A stretch of DNA of 64,000 bases from Sphingobacteriales bacterium (GCA_003963365.1 RXJG01000004.1:762162-826161); one strand, 5' to 3'. Positions 55,109 to 64,000 are shown, counted from the stretch's first letter. Notes: generated by a model from the letters alone, not told the origin. Translations and numbers: made by a program.

Positions 55109-56230
55109 TCATTTTGCATAACGGGCATACAATGCTTCATACTGCGGAACGATATTGTGTATATCAAACCGTTCAGCCTGTTTCATAGCGCCTGCTTTAA
55201 ACTGTTTTAATGTTTCATCATTTTTTAAAATGCTGATGGCTTTCCGGCTCATATCATCCACATCCCCCACATTACCCATATAACCACATTCACCATCAAT
55301 TACAATTTCAGGCAAGCCACCGGCGTTGGTGCTTACAACAGGTACTTCAGCAGCCATTGCCTCTAATGCCGCCAAACCAAAACTTTCATATTCGGAAGTC
55401 AGTAAAAACAAATCACCAATCGCCAATACTTCTTCCATTTCCACCTGTTTACCTACAAAACGTATATCATCACATAAATGTAATTCCCTGCATAATTCTT
55501 CGGCCTTAGGTCTTTCTGGTCCGTCACCAATCATAATTAATTTGGATGGAATTGCTTTGTTGATTTCGTGAAATATTTTCACCACATCTTCCACCCGTTT
55601 TATTTTACGGAAGTTGGAAGCATGGAGTATTACTCTTTCTTTATTGGGGGCAATTACTTTTTTAAAAGCGTCTATTGGTTTTTTATGAAAACGTTTTACA
55701 TCCACAAAGTTGTGGATCACTTCAATTTCTTTTTCAATCTTAAATGATTTGAATGTTTCGTTGCGGAGGTTGTCTGACACAGCAGTGATTACATCACTCT
55801 GGTTAATCGAAAAAGTAACTACCGGTGCATACGTTTTATCTCTTCCAACCAATGTAATATCTGTTCCATGCAGTGTAGTAATCACCGTTACATTTCTTCC
55901 CTGCTTCTGTACAATTTGTTTTGCCATATAAGCTGCGGATGCATGCGGAATAGCATAGTGTGCATGAATGATATCGAGATTATTATTCATGATCACATCC
56001 ACCATTGTACTGGCCAGCGCTGTTTCGTATGGAGGATAATCAAATAACGGATAAGTAGGCACCTGCACTTCGTGGTAAAATATATTGGCATGAAATTCAT
56101 TTAACCGTACCGGTTGCTGGTAAGTTATGAAATGTACATTATGTCCTTTTTCTGCTAAAGCTTTTCCCAATTCTGTTGCTAACACACCACTTCCGCCGAA
56201 AGTAGGGTAGCAGGCAATGCCTATGTTCAT
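55109..56230 (-). CDS. bshA: N-acetyl-alpha-D-glucosaminyl L-malate synthase
   Basis: GT4 glycosyltransferase that joins GlcNAc to L-malate, the first step of bacillithiol synthesis. The 373 residues begin MNIGIACYPTFGGSGVLATELG, the BshA signature, followed by HAHYAIPHASAAYMAKQ near 90, the UDP-sugar site motifs HASNFRKIKRVEDVV and ESFGLAALEAMAAEVPVVST, and GEVPE-like GGLPEIV. It lies end to end with the EnvC-like gene. A bacillithiol pool would also suit the persulfide-type enzyme at 23744. Confidence 0.94.
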   Translation of the reverse strand: MNIGIACYPTFGGSGVLATELGKALAEKGHNVHFITYQQPVRLNEFHANIFYHEVQVPTYPLFDYPPYETALASTMVDVIMNNNLDIIHAHYAIPHASAAYMAKQIVQKQGRNVTVITTLHGTDITLVGRDKTYAPVVTFSINQSDVITAVSDNLRNETFKSFKIEKEIEVIHNFVDVKRFHKKPIDAFKKVIAPNKERVILHASNFRKIKRVEDVVKIFHEINKAIPSKLIMIGDGPERPKAEELCRELHLCDDIRFVGKQVEMEEVLAIGDLFLLTSEYESFGLAALEAMAAEVPVVSTNAGGLPEIVIDGECGYMGNVGDVDDMSRKAISILKNDETLKQFKAGAMKQAERFDIHNIVPQYEALYARYAK

Positions 56231-56415
56231 CGTCAGTTTTTTATGAGGCGCTAAGTTAGGCAGAAAATATCAAGTCAAAAGTCAGTGGAATGTCAGATAA
56301 AAAATTAAACCTGTACGTTACCCAATAAACCTGTTTCCATATAACCTAATAACCAGTAACTAACAACCGGCCACCGGCAGCAATCAGAAAAATCGTAATT
56401 TCCATTTTTAATCAC

Positions 56416-57789
56416 ATGGACATGAAGAAAATCATTTATTTACTGACAGGATTATTATTTACGCTCTCATTAATGGCACAGGACGATTCGGCTATGATCA
56501 AAAAAATTACCGATGAAGTATTAACGAACGGGAAAGCTTATGAATACCTGCGGGTATTGTGCAAACAGGTTGGCCCCCGGTTAAGCGGCTCACCACAGGC
56601 AGCCAAAGCGGTGGAAGTAACCAAAAAGATGATGGAAGATTTAGGTGCTGATAAAGTATGGTTGCAGGAATGTATAGTGCCGCATTGGGTACGTGGTAAA
56701 AAAGAAGAAGCAAAAATTATTTATGCCGGCGGTAAAACATACCCGTTAGATGTAACAGCTTTGGGTAATTCACGGGGAAGCGGAGATAAAGGTGTAACAG
56801 CTAATGTAATTGAAGTAAAAGATTTTGATGAACTAAAGGCATTAGGCGAAAAAGTGATCAAAGGAAATATTGTTTTCTATAATCATCCTTTTGTACAAAC
56901 TTTCATTAATACGTTCCAGGCGTATGGTGAAGCAGGTAAATATCGTTTTGCCGGTGCCAGCCAGGCAGCCAAATACGGAGCTATTGGTTGTATTGTTCGT
57001 TCCATGGCCAGTAACGTAAACGATTTTCCGCATACGGGTGTGATGGGATATAATGACTCGTTTCCCAAAATTCCCGCCATTGCTATCAGCACATTAGATG
57101 CTGAGTATTTGAGCAAAGCGTTGAAAACAAAAATGGCTAAGCAGGTTTATTTCCGTACTAACAGTCAAATGCTGGATAGTGTAAAATCATATAATGTAAT
57201 TGGTGAAATAAAAGGAACCGAATTTCCTGATCAAATCATTACAGTGGGTGGTCATCTGGATTCATGGGATTTAGCAGAAGGTGCACATGATGATGGTTCA
57301 GGTTGTGTGCAAAGTATTGAAGTGTTAAGAGTACTAAAAGCATTAGGATATAAACCTAAACGAACAATAAGAGCGGTAATGTTTATGAATGAAGAGAATG
57401 GGGGAAAAGGCGGTGATAAATATTATGAAGAAGCAAAGGCAAAAGGCGAGAAGCATTTATTTGCCATGGAAAGTGATGAAGGAGGATTTACTCCAAGGGG
57501 ATTTGGTGTGAGCGGTTCAAAAGAAGTAGTAGAAAAAGTAAAAGGATGGATGCCATTATTTCATCCATATGGATTGTATGAAATGCATGAAGGTGGTGGA
57601 GGTGCTGATATAGGCGATCTGAAACAACTGGGAACGGTACTTTCCAATATTTATCCCGACTCACAACGGTATTTTGATATACATCATGCTGCAACAGATA
57701 AACTGGAAGCAGTGAGTGAAAGAGAATTAAAATTAAGTGCAGCAATGATGGCAGCGATGATTTACCTGGTAGATAAATATGGTTTATAA
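56416..57789 (+). CDS. Exported M28-family zinc aminopeptidase
   Basis: A 457-residue periplasmic or secreted peptidase. The signal peptide (KKIIYLLTGLLFTLSLMAQ) is followed by an N-terminal PA-like insertion (about 110-250) and the M28 catalytic domain. Zinc ligands can be placed in GGHLDSWDLAEGAHDDGSG (His and the bridging Asp), MNEENGGKGG (catalytic Glu pair), ESDEGGF and DIHHAATDKLE (final His). It resembles carboxypeptidase-Q-like members. The small membrane protein gene follows 23 bases later. Confidence 0.92.
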   Translation: MDMKKIIYLLTGLLFTLSLMAQDDSAMIKKITDEVLTNGKAYEYLRVLCKQVGPRLSGSPQAAKAVEVTKKMMEDLGADKVWLQECIVPHWVRGKKEEAKIIYAGGKTYPLDVTALGNSRGSGDKGVTANVIEVKDFDELKALGEKVIKGNIVFYNHPFVQTFINTFQAYGEAGKYRFAGASQAAKYGAIGCIVRSMASNVNDFPHTGVMGYNDSFPKIPAIAISTLDAEYLSKALKTKMAKQVYFRTNSQMLDSVKSYNVIGEIKGTEFPDQIITVGGHLDSWDLAEGAHDDGSGCVQSIEVLRVLKALGYKPKRTIRAVMFMNEENGGKGGDKYYEEAKAKGEKHLFAMESDEGGFTPRGFGVSGSKEVVEKVKGWMPLFHPYGLYEMHEGGGGADIGDLKQLGTVLSNIYPDSQRYFDIHHAATDKLEAVSERELKLSAAMMAAMIYLVDKYGL

Positions 57790-57812
57790 CTTACTTACTA
57801 AATAACTGCTTT

Positions 57813-58169
57813 ATGAGTTTTAAAAAAATTGGATGGACAATAGTTCTCCTGCTGTTACTGGTTGGTTCATTTCTTATTTACTGGTTTTATTATAATCCTT
57901 TCAGTGAAGGCGAACGTAAAGGGTCATTGATTAAGATTTCTAAAAAAGGAAATGTATTTAAAACTTATGAAGGTGAAATGTGGCTGAGCTGCCGACAAAC
58001 CGTTAATGCGGAAAAGTTTTTGTTTTCAATTGCAGATAAAAACATTGCTGATTCGCTGGTGCAGTTGCAGGATGAATGTGTGCAGTTAAAATATAAAGAA
58101 TATCGCCGTACACTACCGTGGCGGGGTGAAAATAAATATGTGATTACCGGGTATGAACGGGTGAAATAA
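57813..58169 (+). CDS. Small membrane-anchored protein, unknown
   Basis: A 118-residue protein with one N-terminal helix (IGWTIVLLLLLVGSFLIYWFYYNPF) and a globular domain of about 90 residues. It has conserved-looking SEGERKGSLIKISKKGNVFKTYEGE and RRTLPWRGENKYVITG. Similar proteins in Bacteroidota are often labelled 6-phosphogluconate dehydrogenase, but nothing here supports that activity. It follows the M28 peptidase and is probably on the same transcript. It ends two bases before the convergent methylase gene. Confidence 0.75.
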   Translation: MSFKKIGWTIVLLLLLVGSFLIYWFYYNPFSEGERKGSLIKISKKGNVFKTYEGEMWLSCRQTVNAEKFLFSIADKNIADSLVQLQDECVQLKYKEYRRTLPWRGENKYVITGYERVK

Positions 58170-58171
58170 TA

Positions 58172-58870
58172 TTATGCCTGTAAACAAAATATAACCGGCT
58201 TCTTATGGAAGTCGGTTTTTTCTTTCTTCCATTCAGCAATGGTTTTTGTTTTGATGTATTCATTGGCAGATGTAAGTTCTGCAGCAATGCTCAACCTTGT
58301 GGATGGCTGACAGGTTTTTAAAATGGTTTCAATAAGTTGATTATTTCTGTAAGGAGTTTCAATGAAAATTTGTGTACAGTTTTTCTTTTTGCTTTCGGCT
58401 TCAAGTTCTTTCAGGGCTTTAAATCGTTCTTGATTATCGATTGGTAAATAACCCACAAACTGAAATTGCTGACCATTCATTCCACTACCCATCAATGCTA
58501 ATAAAATAGAACTTGGTCCAACCAATGGTTTTACAGCTGCATTTAATTGTTGTGCTGCTTCAATTAATAGTTGACCGGGATCAGCAATGCCCGGGCAACC
58601 AGCTTCACTAACAATGCCAATGGTTTTTCCTTCTTTTATTCGTTGTTTAAAAACAGCTAACACTTCTTCCTCTGCTTTATGAATGGCATGCCACTCATAA
58701 TCATCAATCACCATTTCTTTCCATAATAATTTAAAAAAACGCCGGGCTGTCCGCTCATTCTCTACAAAAAAAACTGTGCATTGTTTTACGGCATCTGTAA
58801 CATAAGCAGGAATAGCCGACAAACCATCGTCACTTAAAATAGTTGGTATGAGATAAACAGAGGAATTCAA
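58172..58870 (-). CDS. RsmI-like SAM-dependent methyltransferase (short form)
   Basis: A 232-residue tetrapyrrole-methylase-fold protein related to RsmI, the 16S rRNA C1402 ribose methyltransferase. The SAM region GIVSEAGCPGIADPG is clear near residue 93, followed by VKPLVGPSSILLALMGSGMNGQQFQFVGYLP and FIETPYRN. It is shorter than true RsmI (about 280), so the target is unclear. The start is TTG inside the stop region of the EI24 gene (TTGA overlap, 4 bases), implying coupled translation. Confidence 0.85.
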   Translation of the reverse strand: MNSSVYLIPTILSDDGLSAIPAYVTDAVKQCTVFFVENERTARRFFKLLWKEMVIDDYEWHAIHKAEEEVLAVFKQRIKEGKTIGIVSEAGCPGIADPGQLLIEAAQQLNAAVKPLVGPSSILLALMGSGMNGQQFQFVGYLPIDNQERFKALKELEAESKKKNCTQIFIETPYRNNQLIETILKTCQPSTRLSIAAELTSANEYIKTKTIAEWKKEKTDFHKKPVIFCLQA

Positions 58871-59628
58871 TATTCATCTTTTTGATGATACAAACTAATA
58901 GTGGCGGCTACTACGGCATAGGCAGGAGCCAATACCCAGCCAATGATCAATACTCCATGCAGTAAAAAGAAAACGATACCATTTCCTATAGCCAGCCCTT
59001 TATGCCGGCCAATAAATTCAATGCTTTGCGAAGGGGTTAATTTATGCCGTTCACAACTGTAATCCAGCATGGAAAATCCGTAGTAATAACATTCAATCAA
59101 AAAAGCAATCACCGGGGTAATCCATCCCACAACGGGTATCATGGAAAGAATTAAAATGGCTAAGGTGTAAACAGTTTGCCACAGTGTATTTCTTAAAGCC
59201 AGTTTTATTCCTCTGGCAATATCCTTCAGTAATTGCGCCATACTGAAGGGGAAATCCTTTTCCTCCAGTATGGCTTCTGTTTTTTCGCTCAGGTAAGCAA
59301 ATACAGGGGAGCCAACAATCAGGAAAATATATTTGAACAATGAAAAATAGAAAAACATTAATATCAGCCGGAAAATGATACTGCTGAAAATAAAAAGAAA
59401 ATTAAAAAGGGAATTATCAGATTCTTTCAGCCATTGAATCACTCCTAATTTAGCACTCAGCCAGGTGATGGCCTGCGTACTGCTGCTCCAGAACAACCAC
59501 ATGCCGGTGAAGAAAAGCAACGCATAAATGATTCCGGGAATAAGTATCCATTTCCACAGTTTATGTTTAATGATAAACCGGTGGGCTTTGTAATAGGATT
59601 GGATGGCAATAACTAATTCCTTGAGCAA
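58867..59628 (-). CDS. EI24 / CysZ-like membrane protein
   Basis: A 253-residue protein with several hydrophobic segments, GLAIGNG and YDFSCE-like YSCERHKL near residue 190, and VGWITPVIAFLIECYYYGFSMLDYSCERH. This matches the EI24-domain family that includes the sulfate permease CysZ. Substrate not known. The likely start is TTG at 59626-59628; an in-frame stop lies five codons upstream and no ATG precedes the first helix. It overlaps the methylase gene by 4 bases and diverges from mpg. Confidence 0.8.
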   Translation of the reverse strand: MLKELVIAIQSYYKAHRFIIKHKLWKWILIPGIIYALLFFTGMWLFWSSSTQAITWLSAKLGVIQWLKESDNSLFNFLFIFSSIIFRLILMFFYFSLFKYIFLIVGSPVFAYLSEKTEAILEEKDFPFSMAQLLKDIARGIKLALRNTLWQTVYTLAILILSMIPVVGWITPVIAFLIECYYYGFSMLDYSCERHKLTPSQSIEFIGRHKGLAIGNGIVFFLLHGVLIIGWVLAPAYAVVAATISLYHQKDEY

Positions 59629-59649
59629 CCGTAAATTTTTTTATGTTTG
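59621..59649 (+). promoter_or_regulatory. Promoter of mpg
   Basis: TTG (59621-59623), 18-base spacer and TATGTTTG (59642-59649). Transcription would begin near 59654, so the ATG at 59677 is the probable start of mpg. The element overlaps the first codons of the divergent EI24 gene. Confidence 0.6.
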
Positions 59650-59676
59650 GTAATTATAGGCGAATTTACACAAGCG

Positions 59677-60279
59677 ATGCGTAAGATACAGAAAAGCTTT
59701 TATGAAAGGGGTAATGTGCTGAAAATAGCGCAGGATTTATTGGGTAAGGTACTGGTAACAACATTTGATGGGTTGATTACTTCAGCAAGAATAGTGGAAA
59801 CAGAAGCGTATGCCGGCGAAGTTGATAAAGCATCACATGCATGGAACGGCAGAAGAACCAACCGTACCGAAATTATGTATGCAACCGGCGGCACTGCCTA
59901 CGTTTACCTGTGTTATGGTATTCATCATTTATTTAATGTGGTTACGAATAAGAAAGGTATACCCCATGCAATTTTAATAAGGGGTGCAGAGCCGCTGGAA
60001 GGAGTGGAAACAATGCTGAAGCGAACGAAAAAGAAAAAAGCAGATTATACTTTAACCAAAGGCCCGGGCAATGTGTCAAAAGCATTGGGCATTTTTACAA
60101 AACACAGTGGTTTGAATTTGTTGAGTGATGAAATTTATATTGCTGACGATGGATTTAAGCTTACAAAAAATATGATAACAGCCACGTCAAGAATCGGTGT
60201 GGATTATGCCGGCGAAGATGCTAAGCTTCCTTATCGTTTTATTATAAAGGATAATAAATATGTGAGCGGTAAAAAATAA
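59677..60279 (+). CDS. 3-methyladenine DNA glycosylase (AAG/MPG type)
   Basis: Base-excision repair glycosylase that removes alkylated purines. The 200-residue protein has the AAG-family motifs RIVETEAYAGEVDKASHAWNGR (with the catalytic Glu), YATGGTAYVYLCYGIHHLFNVV, AILIRGAEPL and TKGPGNVSKALGI. Start as decided by the promoter; an upstream TTG at 59647 would lie inside the -7 box. It precedes the symporter gene by 11 bases. Confidence 0.93.
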   Translation: MRKIQKSFYERGNVLKIAQDLLGKVLVTTFDGLITSARIVETEAYAGEVDKASHAWNGRRTNRTEIMYATGGTAYVYLCYGIHHLFNVVTNKKGIPHAILIRGAEPLEGVETMLKRTKKKKADYTLTKGPGNVSKALGIFTKHSGLNLLSDEIYIADDGFKLTKNMITATSRIGVDYAGEDAKLPYRFIIKDNKYVSGKK

Positions 60280-60290
60280 TCATCAATGTA

Positions 60291-61478
60291 ATGTTTAAAA
60301 AAGTTGTAACTAATCTTACTTTTTGGGTATTAATAGCAGTTATCGTTGGTGTGCTGCTGGGGCATTACTATCCTGCAACAGGAGTAAAGATGGAATTTCT
60401 TGGAAAAAGATTTGTTGATATTATAAAGCTGTTTATAGGTCCTATCATATTTCTTACAATCGTATTGGGTATTGCCGGTATGGAAAGCCTGGGTAAAGTA
60501 GGAAGGATTGGTTTAAAGGCTTTGTTATATTTTGAAGTAGTTACCACACTGGCATTAGTAATTGGTATTGTAATCGCCAATATCATTCAGCCGGGAAAAA
60601 TTAATAAAGCAGGATTACTGATTGAAGATGCCAGTAAATACACCAGTAAGCCATCAACAGGAATTGACTGGTATAAATTTTTCATGAACAATTTTACCTT
60701 GCAGGTATTAATTGTTGCCATCATTACCGGAATAGTTTTAGGATTAATAAGAAATAATTCAAAAACAATTCTTGTACTTAAACAGGTATCTCATTACGTA
60801 TTTCTCGGTTTAAAATATGTGATGTATTTAGCTCCGGTTGGTGCTTTTGGCGGAATGGCCTATACCGTTGGTAAATTTGGATTACATACTTTAATACCAT
60901 TGGCCAAACTAATGCTGACAGTTTACTGCACAATGGCTGTTTTTATTTTTGGAGTGTTAGGATTGATCATGCGGTATTATAAAGAAAGCATCTGGAAATT
61001 TTTAGGAAGCATAAAAGAGGAGTTACTGATCGTATTGGGAACATCTTCATCAGAAGCTGCATTGCCTTCTATTATGAAAAAACTGGAGCAAATGGGTTGC
61101 AGCAAACCGGTGGTTGGGTTAGTAGTTCCAACAGGGTATTCGTTTAATCTCGACGGCACTTCTATTTATTTATCAATGGCGGTTATTTTCCTGGCGCAAT
61201 TGTATAATGTTCATTTAAATACCGGTGAAATATTAGCCATTATTGGAATTTTGATGATCACATCCAAAGGAGCTGCAGGTGTTACCGGCAGTGGCTTTAT
61301 TGTGCTGGCTTCTACCTTAACTGCTATACATAAAATACCATTAGAAGGATTAGCTTTTTTATTAGGCGTAGATAAATTTATGAGCGAAGCAAGGGCCATT
61401 ACCAATATTATAGGCAACGGTGTGGCTACTATTGTGATTGCTAAAAGTGAGAAGGAGTTTATGAAAGTTGAAGCTTGA
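60291..61478 (+). CDS. Dicarboxylate/amino acid:cation symporter
   Basis: A 395-residue secondary transporter of the DAACS (GltP/DctA) family that imports C4-dicarboxylates or glutamate/aspartate with H+ or Na+. The re-entrant loop motif LGTSSSEAALPSIM and the helix-7 motif PTGYSFNLDGTSIYLSMAVIFLAQ are both present, with ITSKGAAGVTGSGFIVLASTL and the C-terminal DKFMSEARAITNIIGNGVATIVIAK. The substrate cannot be decided from sequence. It is transcribed with mpg and ends one base before the convergent porP gene. Confidence 0.93.
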   Translation: MFKKVVTNLTFWVLIAVIVGVLLGHYYPATGVKMEFLGKRFVDIIKLFIGPIIFLTIVLGIAGMESLGKVGRIGLKALLYFEVVTTLALVIGIVIANIIQPGKINKAGLLIEDASKYTSKPSTGIDWYKFFMNNFTLQVLIVAIITGIVLGLIRNNSKTILVLKQVSHYVFLGLKYVMYLAPVGAFGGMAYTVGKFGLHTLIPLAKLMLTVYCTMAVFIFGVLGLIMRYYKESIWKFLGSIKEELLIVLGTSSSEAALPSIMKKLEQMGCSKPVVGLVVPTGYSFNLDGTSIYLSMAVIFLAQLYNVHLNTGEILAIIGILMITSKGAAGVTGSGFIVLASTLTAIHKIPLEGLAFLLGVDKFMSEARAITNIIGNGVATIVIAKSEKEFMKVEA

Positions 61479-62501
61479 CTAAAACTTCGGACACTTAATC
61501 GCTTTACCACCTTCCCTGTATGGTTTGATGTAAATGAGTGATACCTCCAATCCTCCTTTAAGGTTTGAGGCCGTTTTTAAAGAAGAAGTATTTACATCAT
61601 AAGTAATGCCTAAACGGAAATTATTCCACTCCATACCAACATATGGAATAATAGCATCTTTCAACCGGTACCAGGAACCAAAATAAAACACGGTAGGCTT
61701 TTCGTAAGCAGTACCACCCGGCACAGTATATCCTAATGCGGCACCTAATACAGTTTCATTGGCACTGCCGGCCTGGCGCTGATGAATAATGCTGGTATGC
61801 AAACTTAAATTATCACCCACGGGAAAATAAGCGCCTCCATGAATTGTATAACGGGTATTCAAAATATAATCCGCCCCTCTGAAACTTTCTTTAGGCCTGT
61901 TTAAGTGATAACCAGACACACCAACATAAAAGAAATTATCATCCGTGGTTGAACCGGTGTACAAAATACCGGCATTCAAATCGGCGTAATTTAATTTCAG
62001 CTCATTATAATTACTGAATACTTCCTGTGTTACACCGGTAAAGCCGCTGGTGGTAAGCATGTCTTCAAACTTGGCCTGGGTAAGGTCCAGCCTTTTGTTT
62101 ACATACATTCCCTGGAATCCTATGCCCAACTGGTGATAACCGTTTTCATCTAATCCTTTATGATAAGCCAGTGATGCTCCCACAAAATTGTTTTGCAAAA
62201 TACCATTGCCGTTTCTGTCTGTCAGTCCTAAAAATCCAATACCAAACCGGTCGGTTTCAGGAATACGTTTTTCCAGTATAGGAAAATCTACTGACATGGT
62301 TCCGGTAGTATAAGCATTATTAATAGAGGGCCATTGATTGCGATAATTACCGGCCACTCTTAATGCACCATCAAACTTGCCGGTAAAAGCAGGATTTAAA
62401 GTAAGGGGAGAGGCAAAGAATTGGGAAAAATGCGGATCCTGTGCTTGCACACCTGAACTGATCAATCCGGCAATCAATAAGGCAACAATTATCTTTTTCA
62501 T
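61479..62501 (-). CDS. PorP/SprF-family type IX secretion membrane protein
   Basis: A 340-residue outer-membrane beta-barrel with signal peptide (IIVALLIAGLISSGVQAQ) and the family opening QDPHFSQFFASPLTLNPAFTGKFDGALRVAGNYRNQW. It ends GGLEVSLIYIKPYREGGKAIKCPKF. PorP/SprF proteins interact with the PorK/N ring of the type IX system and with cargoes that carry the type B sorting domain. Usually a large SprB-like adhesin gene is nearby; none is here. Single gene. Confidence 0.9.
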   Translation of the reverse strand: MKKIIVALLIAGLISSGVQAQDPHFSQFFASPLTLNPAFTGKFDGALRVAGNYRNQWPSINNAYTTGTMSVDFPILEKRIPETDRFGIGFLGLTDRNGNGILQNNFVGASLAYHKGLDENGYHQLGIGFQGMYVNKRLDLTQAKFEDMLTTSGFTGVTQEVFSNYNELKLNYADLNAGILYTGSTTDDNFFYVGVSGYHLNRPKESFRGADYILNTRYTIHGGAYFPVGDNLSLHTSIIHQRQAGSANETVLGAALGYTVPGGTAYEKPTVFYFGSWYRLKDAIIPYVGMEWNNFRLGITYDVNTSSLKTASNLKGGLEVSLIYIKPYREGGKAIKCPKF

Positions 62502-62640
62502 CCAGTTAAGTTTTCCGCTAGCTTTCAGATATGACTCTTAGAAAGCCGGCGCCGCTGCATAATGAGCAGGTAAATTACTTTAATTTTCAGCAAAAAGATA
62601 GTAATGTCCAAGAAAAATGACCGAAAAGATGTTAAAAGAA

Positions 62641-63303
62641 TTACATCTGTATTTTACTTCCGAAAGACAGGTCTCCGGCATCACCTAAACCCGGTACAAT
62701 ATAACCCTTGGCGGTAAGCTCTTCATCTATATCTCCGCACCAAATTTTTACATGGGGTTCTTCTCTCCGCACATATTCAATACCCACTGTACAGGCAATG
62801 GCTGCCACTATATGAATTTCTTTAGGCTTTCCTTCTTCCCGCAAATATTGAATGGTTTTTACCAGTGATGAACCGGTGGCCAGCATGGGATCAGAAATAA
62901 TAAGCACTTTATTTTCAAGATCAGGGCAGGCAATATATTCCAGGCTTATTTCAAAAGAACCATCGGGTTTGTGTTTACGATAGGCTGATATATAGGCGTT
63001 ATCAGCTTTATCAAAATAATTGAGTAAACCCTGGTGTAATGGTAACCCCGCTCTTAAAATAGTAGCCAGCACCGGTTGATCCTTCAGCAATTTAGTAGTA
63101 GAAATTCCTAACGGAGTCTGTATTTCTTTCTCTTCCCATTCCAGTGTTTTGCTGATTTCATATGCAGCTACTTCACCCATCCGTTCTAAGTTGCGGCGAA
63201 AACGCATCCGGTCTGCCTGGATATCCACATCTCTTAATTCAGCTATCCAATTACTGATGAGTGAATGATTTTCGCTGAGGTTTGTTACCATTTGAGTATT
63301 CAT
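62641..63303 (-). CDS. upp: Uracil phosphoribosyltransferase
   Basis: Salvages uracil to UMP with PRPP. The 220-residue protein has LATILRAGLPLHQG near 80, the PRPP loop ISDPMLATGSSLVKTI near 140, and the C-terminal uracil-binding region YIVPGLGDAGDLSFG. Slightly longer at the N-terminus than E. coli Upp (208). Single gene, divergent from anmK. Confidence 0.95.
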   Translation of the reverse strand: MNTQMVTNLSENHSLISNWIAELRDVDIQADRMRFRRNLERMGEVAAYEISKTLEWEEKEIQTPLGISTTKLLKDQPVLATILRAGLPLHQGLLNYFDKADNAYISAYRKHKPDGSFEISLEYIACPDLENKVLIISDPMLATGSSLVKTIQYLREEGKPKEIHIVAAIACTVGIEYVRREEPHVKIWCGDIDEELTAKGYIVPGLGDAGDLSFGSKIQM

Positions 63304-63380
63304 TTTATAGTTCAGCCGGTTCTAAAAGTTGAATGCAATATTTTATTTTTTGCCCGATAAGTCCATTGAACTTTTTGAAC

Positions 63381-63413
63381 TTGTAAAACCTATCCAACCG
63401 ATTGTTATTTTTG
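63381..63413 (+). promoter_or_regulatory. Promoter of anmK
   Basis: TTG (63381-63383), 22-base spacer, TATTTTTG (63406-63413). The leader to the ATG at 63459 is about 41 bases. Confidence 0.55.
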
Positions 63414-63458
63414 TTCAACAAATCTAAATTCTCCCATCTGAAATCTGAAATATAATTT

Positions 63459-64000
63459 ATGCTGTACCGGGCAATTGGTTTAATGAGCGGCAGTTCACTG
63501 GACGGACTGGATATCGTGTTTGCAGAAATACACGAAAATGGTGGTAAATGGAGCTATGAAATGATAGCTGCAGATTGCTATCCTTATTCACAGGAATGGA
63601 AAGAGAAACTGAAAAATGCCATTCATCTGCCGGCAAGGGATTACCAGTTGTTGCATACCGCTTACGGTCATTACCTGGGAAAAGAAGTAAACCGTTTTAT
63701 TGAAGCACACCAGTTGCATTATAAAGTGCAACTGATCACTTCCCATGGCCACACTACCTTTCATTCACCGGCACAACAAATGACAGGGCAAATTGGAGAT
63801 GGAGCTGCTATTGCTGCTGAAACAGGAATTAATGTAGTCTCAGACCTGAGAGCCATGGATATTGCACTGGGTGGACAGGGAGCCCCCATTGTTCCGATTG
63901 GTGAAAAATTATTATTAGGTGATTATTCATTTTTTCTAAACCTCGGGGGCATTGCCAATATCTCAGTAAATGCAGATGTGTATGCTGCTTTTGATGTGTG
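63459..64000 (+). CDS. anmK: Anhydro-N-acetylmuramic acid kinase, 5' part
   Basis: Recycles peptidoglycan fragments by opening and phosphorylating 1,6-anhydro-MurNAc. The window holds the first 180 codons from ATG 63459: AIGLMSGSSLDGLDIV is the ATP-binding start, followed by SHGHTTFHSP, QIGDGAAIAAETGINVVSDLRAMDIALGGQGAP with the catalytic Asp, and FFLNLGGIANIS. All are diagnostic of AnmK. The rest lies beyond base 64000. Confidence 0.95.
   Translation, partial: MLYRAIGLMSGSSLDGLDIVFAEIHENGGKWSYEMIAADCYPYSQEWKEKLKNAIHLPARDYQLLHTAYGHYLGKEVNRFIEAHQLHYKVQLITSHGHTTFHSPAQQMTGQIGDGAAIAAETGINVVSDLRAMDIALGGQGAPIVPIGEKLLLGDYSFFLNLGGIANISVNADVYAAFDV

Noticed and set aside
57813-58169. 6-phosphogluconate dehydrogenase, a label carried by similar proteins
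   Set aside because: At 118 residues with a membrane anchor it has no nucleotide-binding fold and cannot be that enzyme.

Overview
The window comes from a member of the Bacteroidota, most likely Chitinophagaceae. The DNA is AT-rich and genes are not preceded by Shine-Dalgarno sites. Putative promoters fit the Bacteroidota pattern TTG-N17..23-TAnnTTTG. The gene content is typical of the group: type IX secretion (gldF, gldG, gldJ, porU, porV, a PorP/SprF protein and four sorting-domain cargo proteins), a fused MurF-alanine racemase, BshA of bacillithiol synthesis, and DUF4292 and DUF6132 proteins. Almost everything is chromosomal core. I see no rRNA, tRNA, CRISPR array, insertion sequence or prophage.

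Layout. 1-2.6 kb: metX-metY behind a SAM-I riboswitch with its own promoter and terminator. 2.7-12.4 kb: an OmpA-like lipoprotein, uvrA, an outer-membrane barrel, and an aspS-membrane protein-rarA-elaA operon. 12.4-16.7 kb: grpE-dnaJ, rlmI, a tiny type IX cargo protein and a peroxiredoxin. 17.3-26.7 kb: nif3 plus a zinc-ribbon coiled-coil protein, a TPR protein, recN, fabI, a metallo-hydrolase/double rhodanese, DUF6132 and queA. 26.8-29.7 kb: a small orphan gene and a large secreted protein. 29.8-36.6 kb (minus strand): gldF-gldG-terC-murF/alr-lspA. 37.0-40.1 kb: an outer-membrane protein and iscS-iscU-iscA. 40.3-45.4 kb: mce-GNAT, an old tandem duplication, and murF. 45.4-55.1 kb: gldJ diverging from porU-porV, then ispF, dut, a DUF4292 lipoprotein and an EnvC-like protein. 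55.1-64 kb: bshA, an M28 peptidase, an RsmI-like methylase, an EI24/CysZ-like protein, mpg, a dicarboxylate symporter, porP, upp and the 5' part of anmK.

How the parts fit: GldJ, PorU and PorV are the fixed neighbours of the type IX secretion system, which exports and anchors proteins with a C-terminal sorting domain. Several candidate cargoes lie in the same window. LspA matures the many lipoproteins seen here (GldJ, DUF4292, OmpA-like). MurF, MurF-Alr, AnmK and the EnvC-like protein serve the cell wall.

The most notable findings are: (1) a decayed tandem duplication of about 1.79 kb that left a 58-codon murF tail, a broken GNAT gene and two diverged cargo paralogues; (2) a repeated arrangement in which TAnnTTTG ends exactly four bases before the ATG of several genes, suggesting leaderless mRNAs; (3) the complete SAM-I riboswitch unit; and (4) two small orphan reading frames. 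I found no clearly new multi-gene system. Apart from the duplication, the window looks like ordinary core genome.
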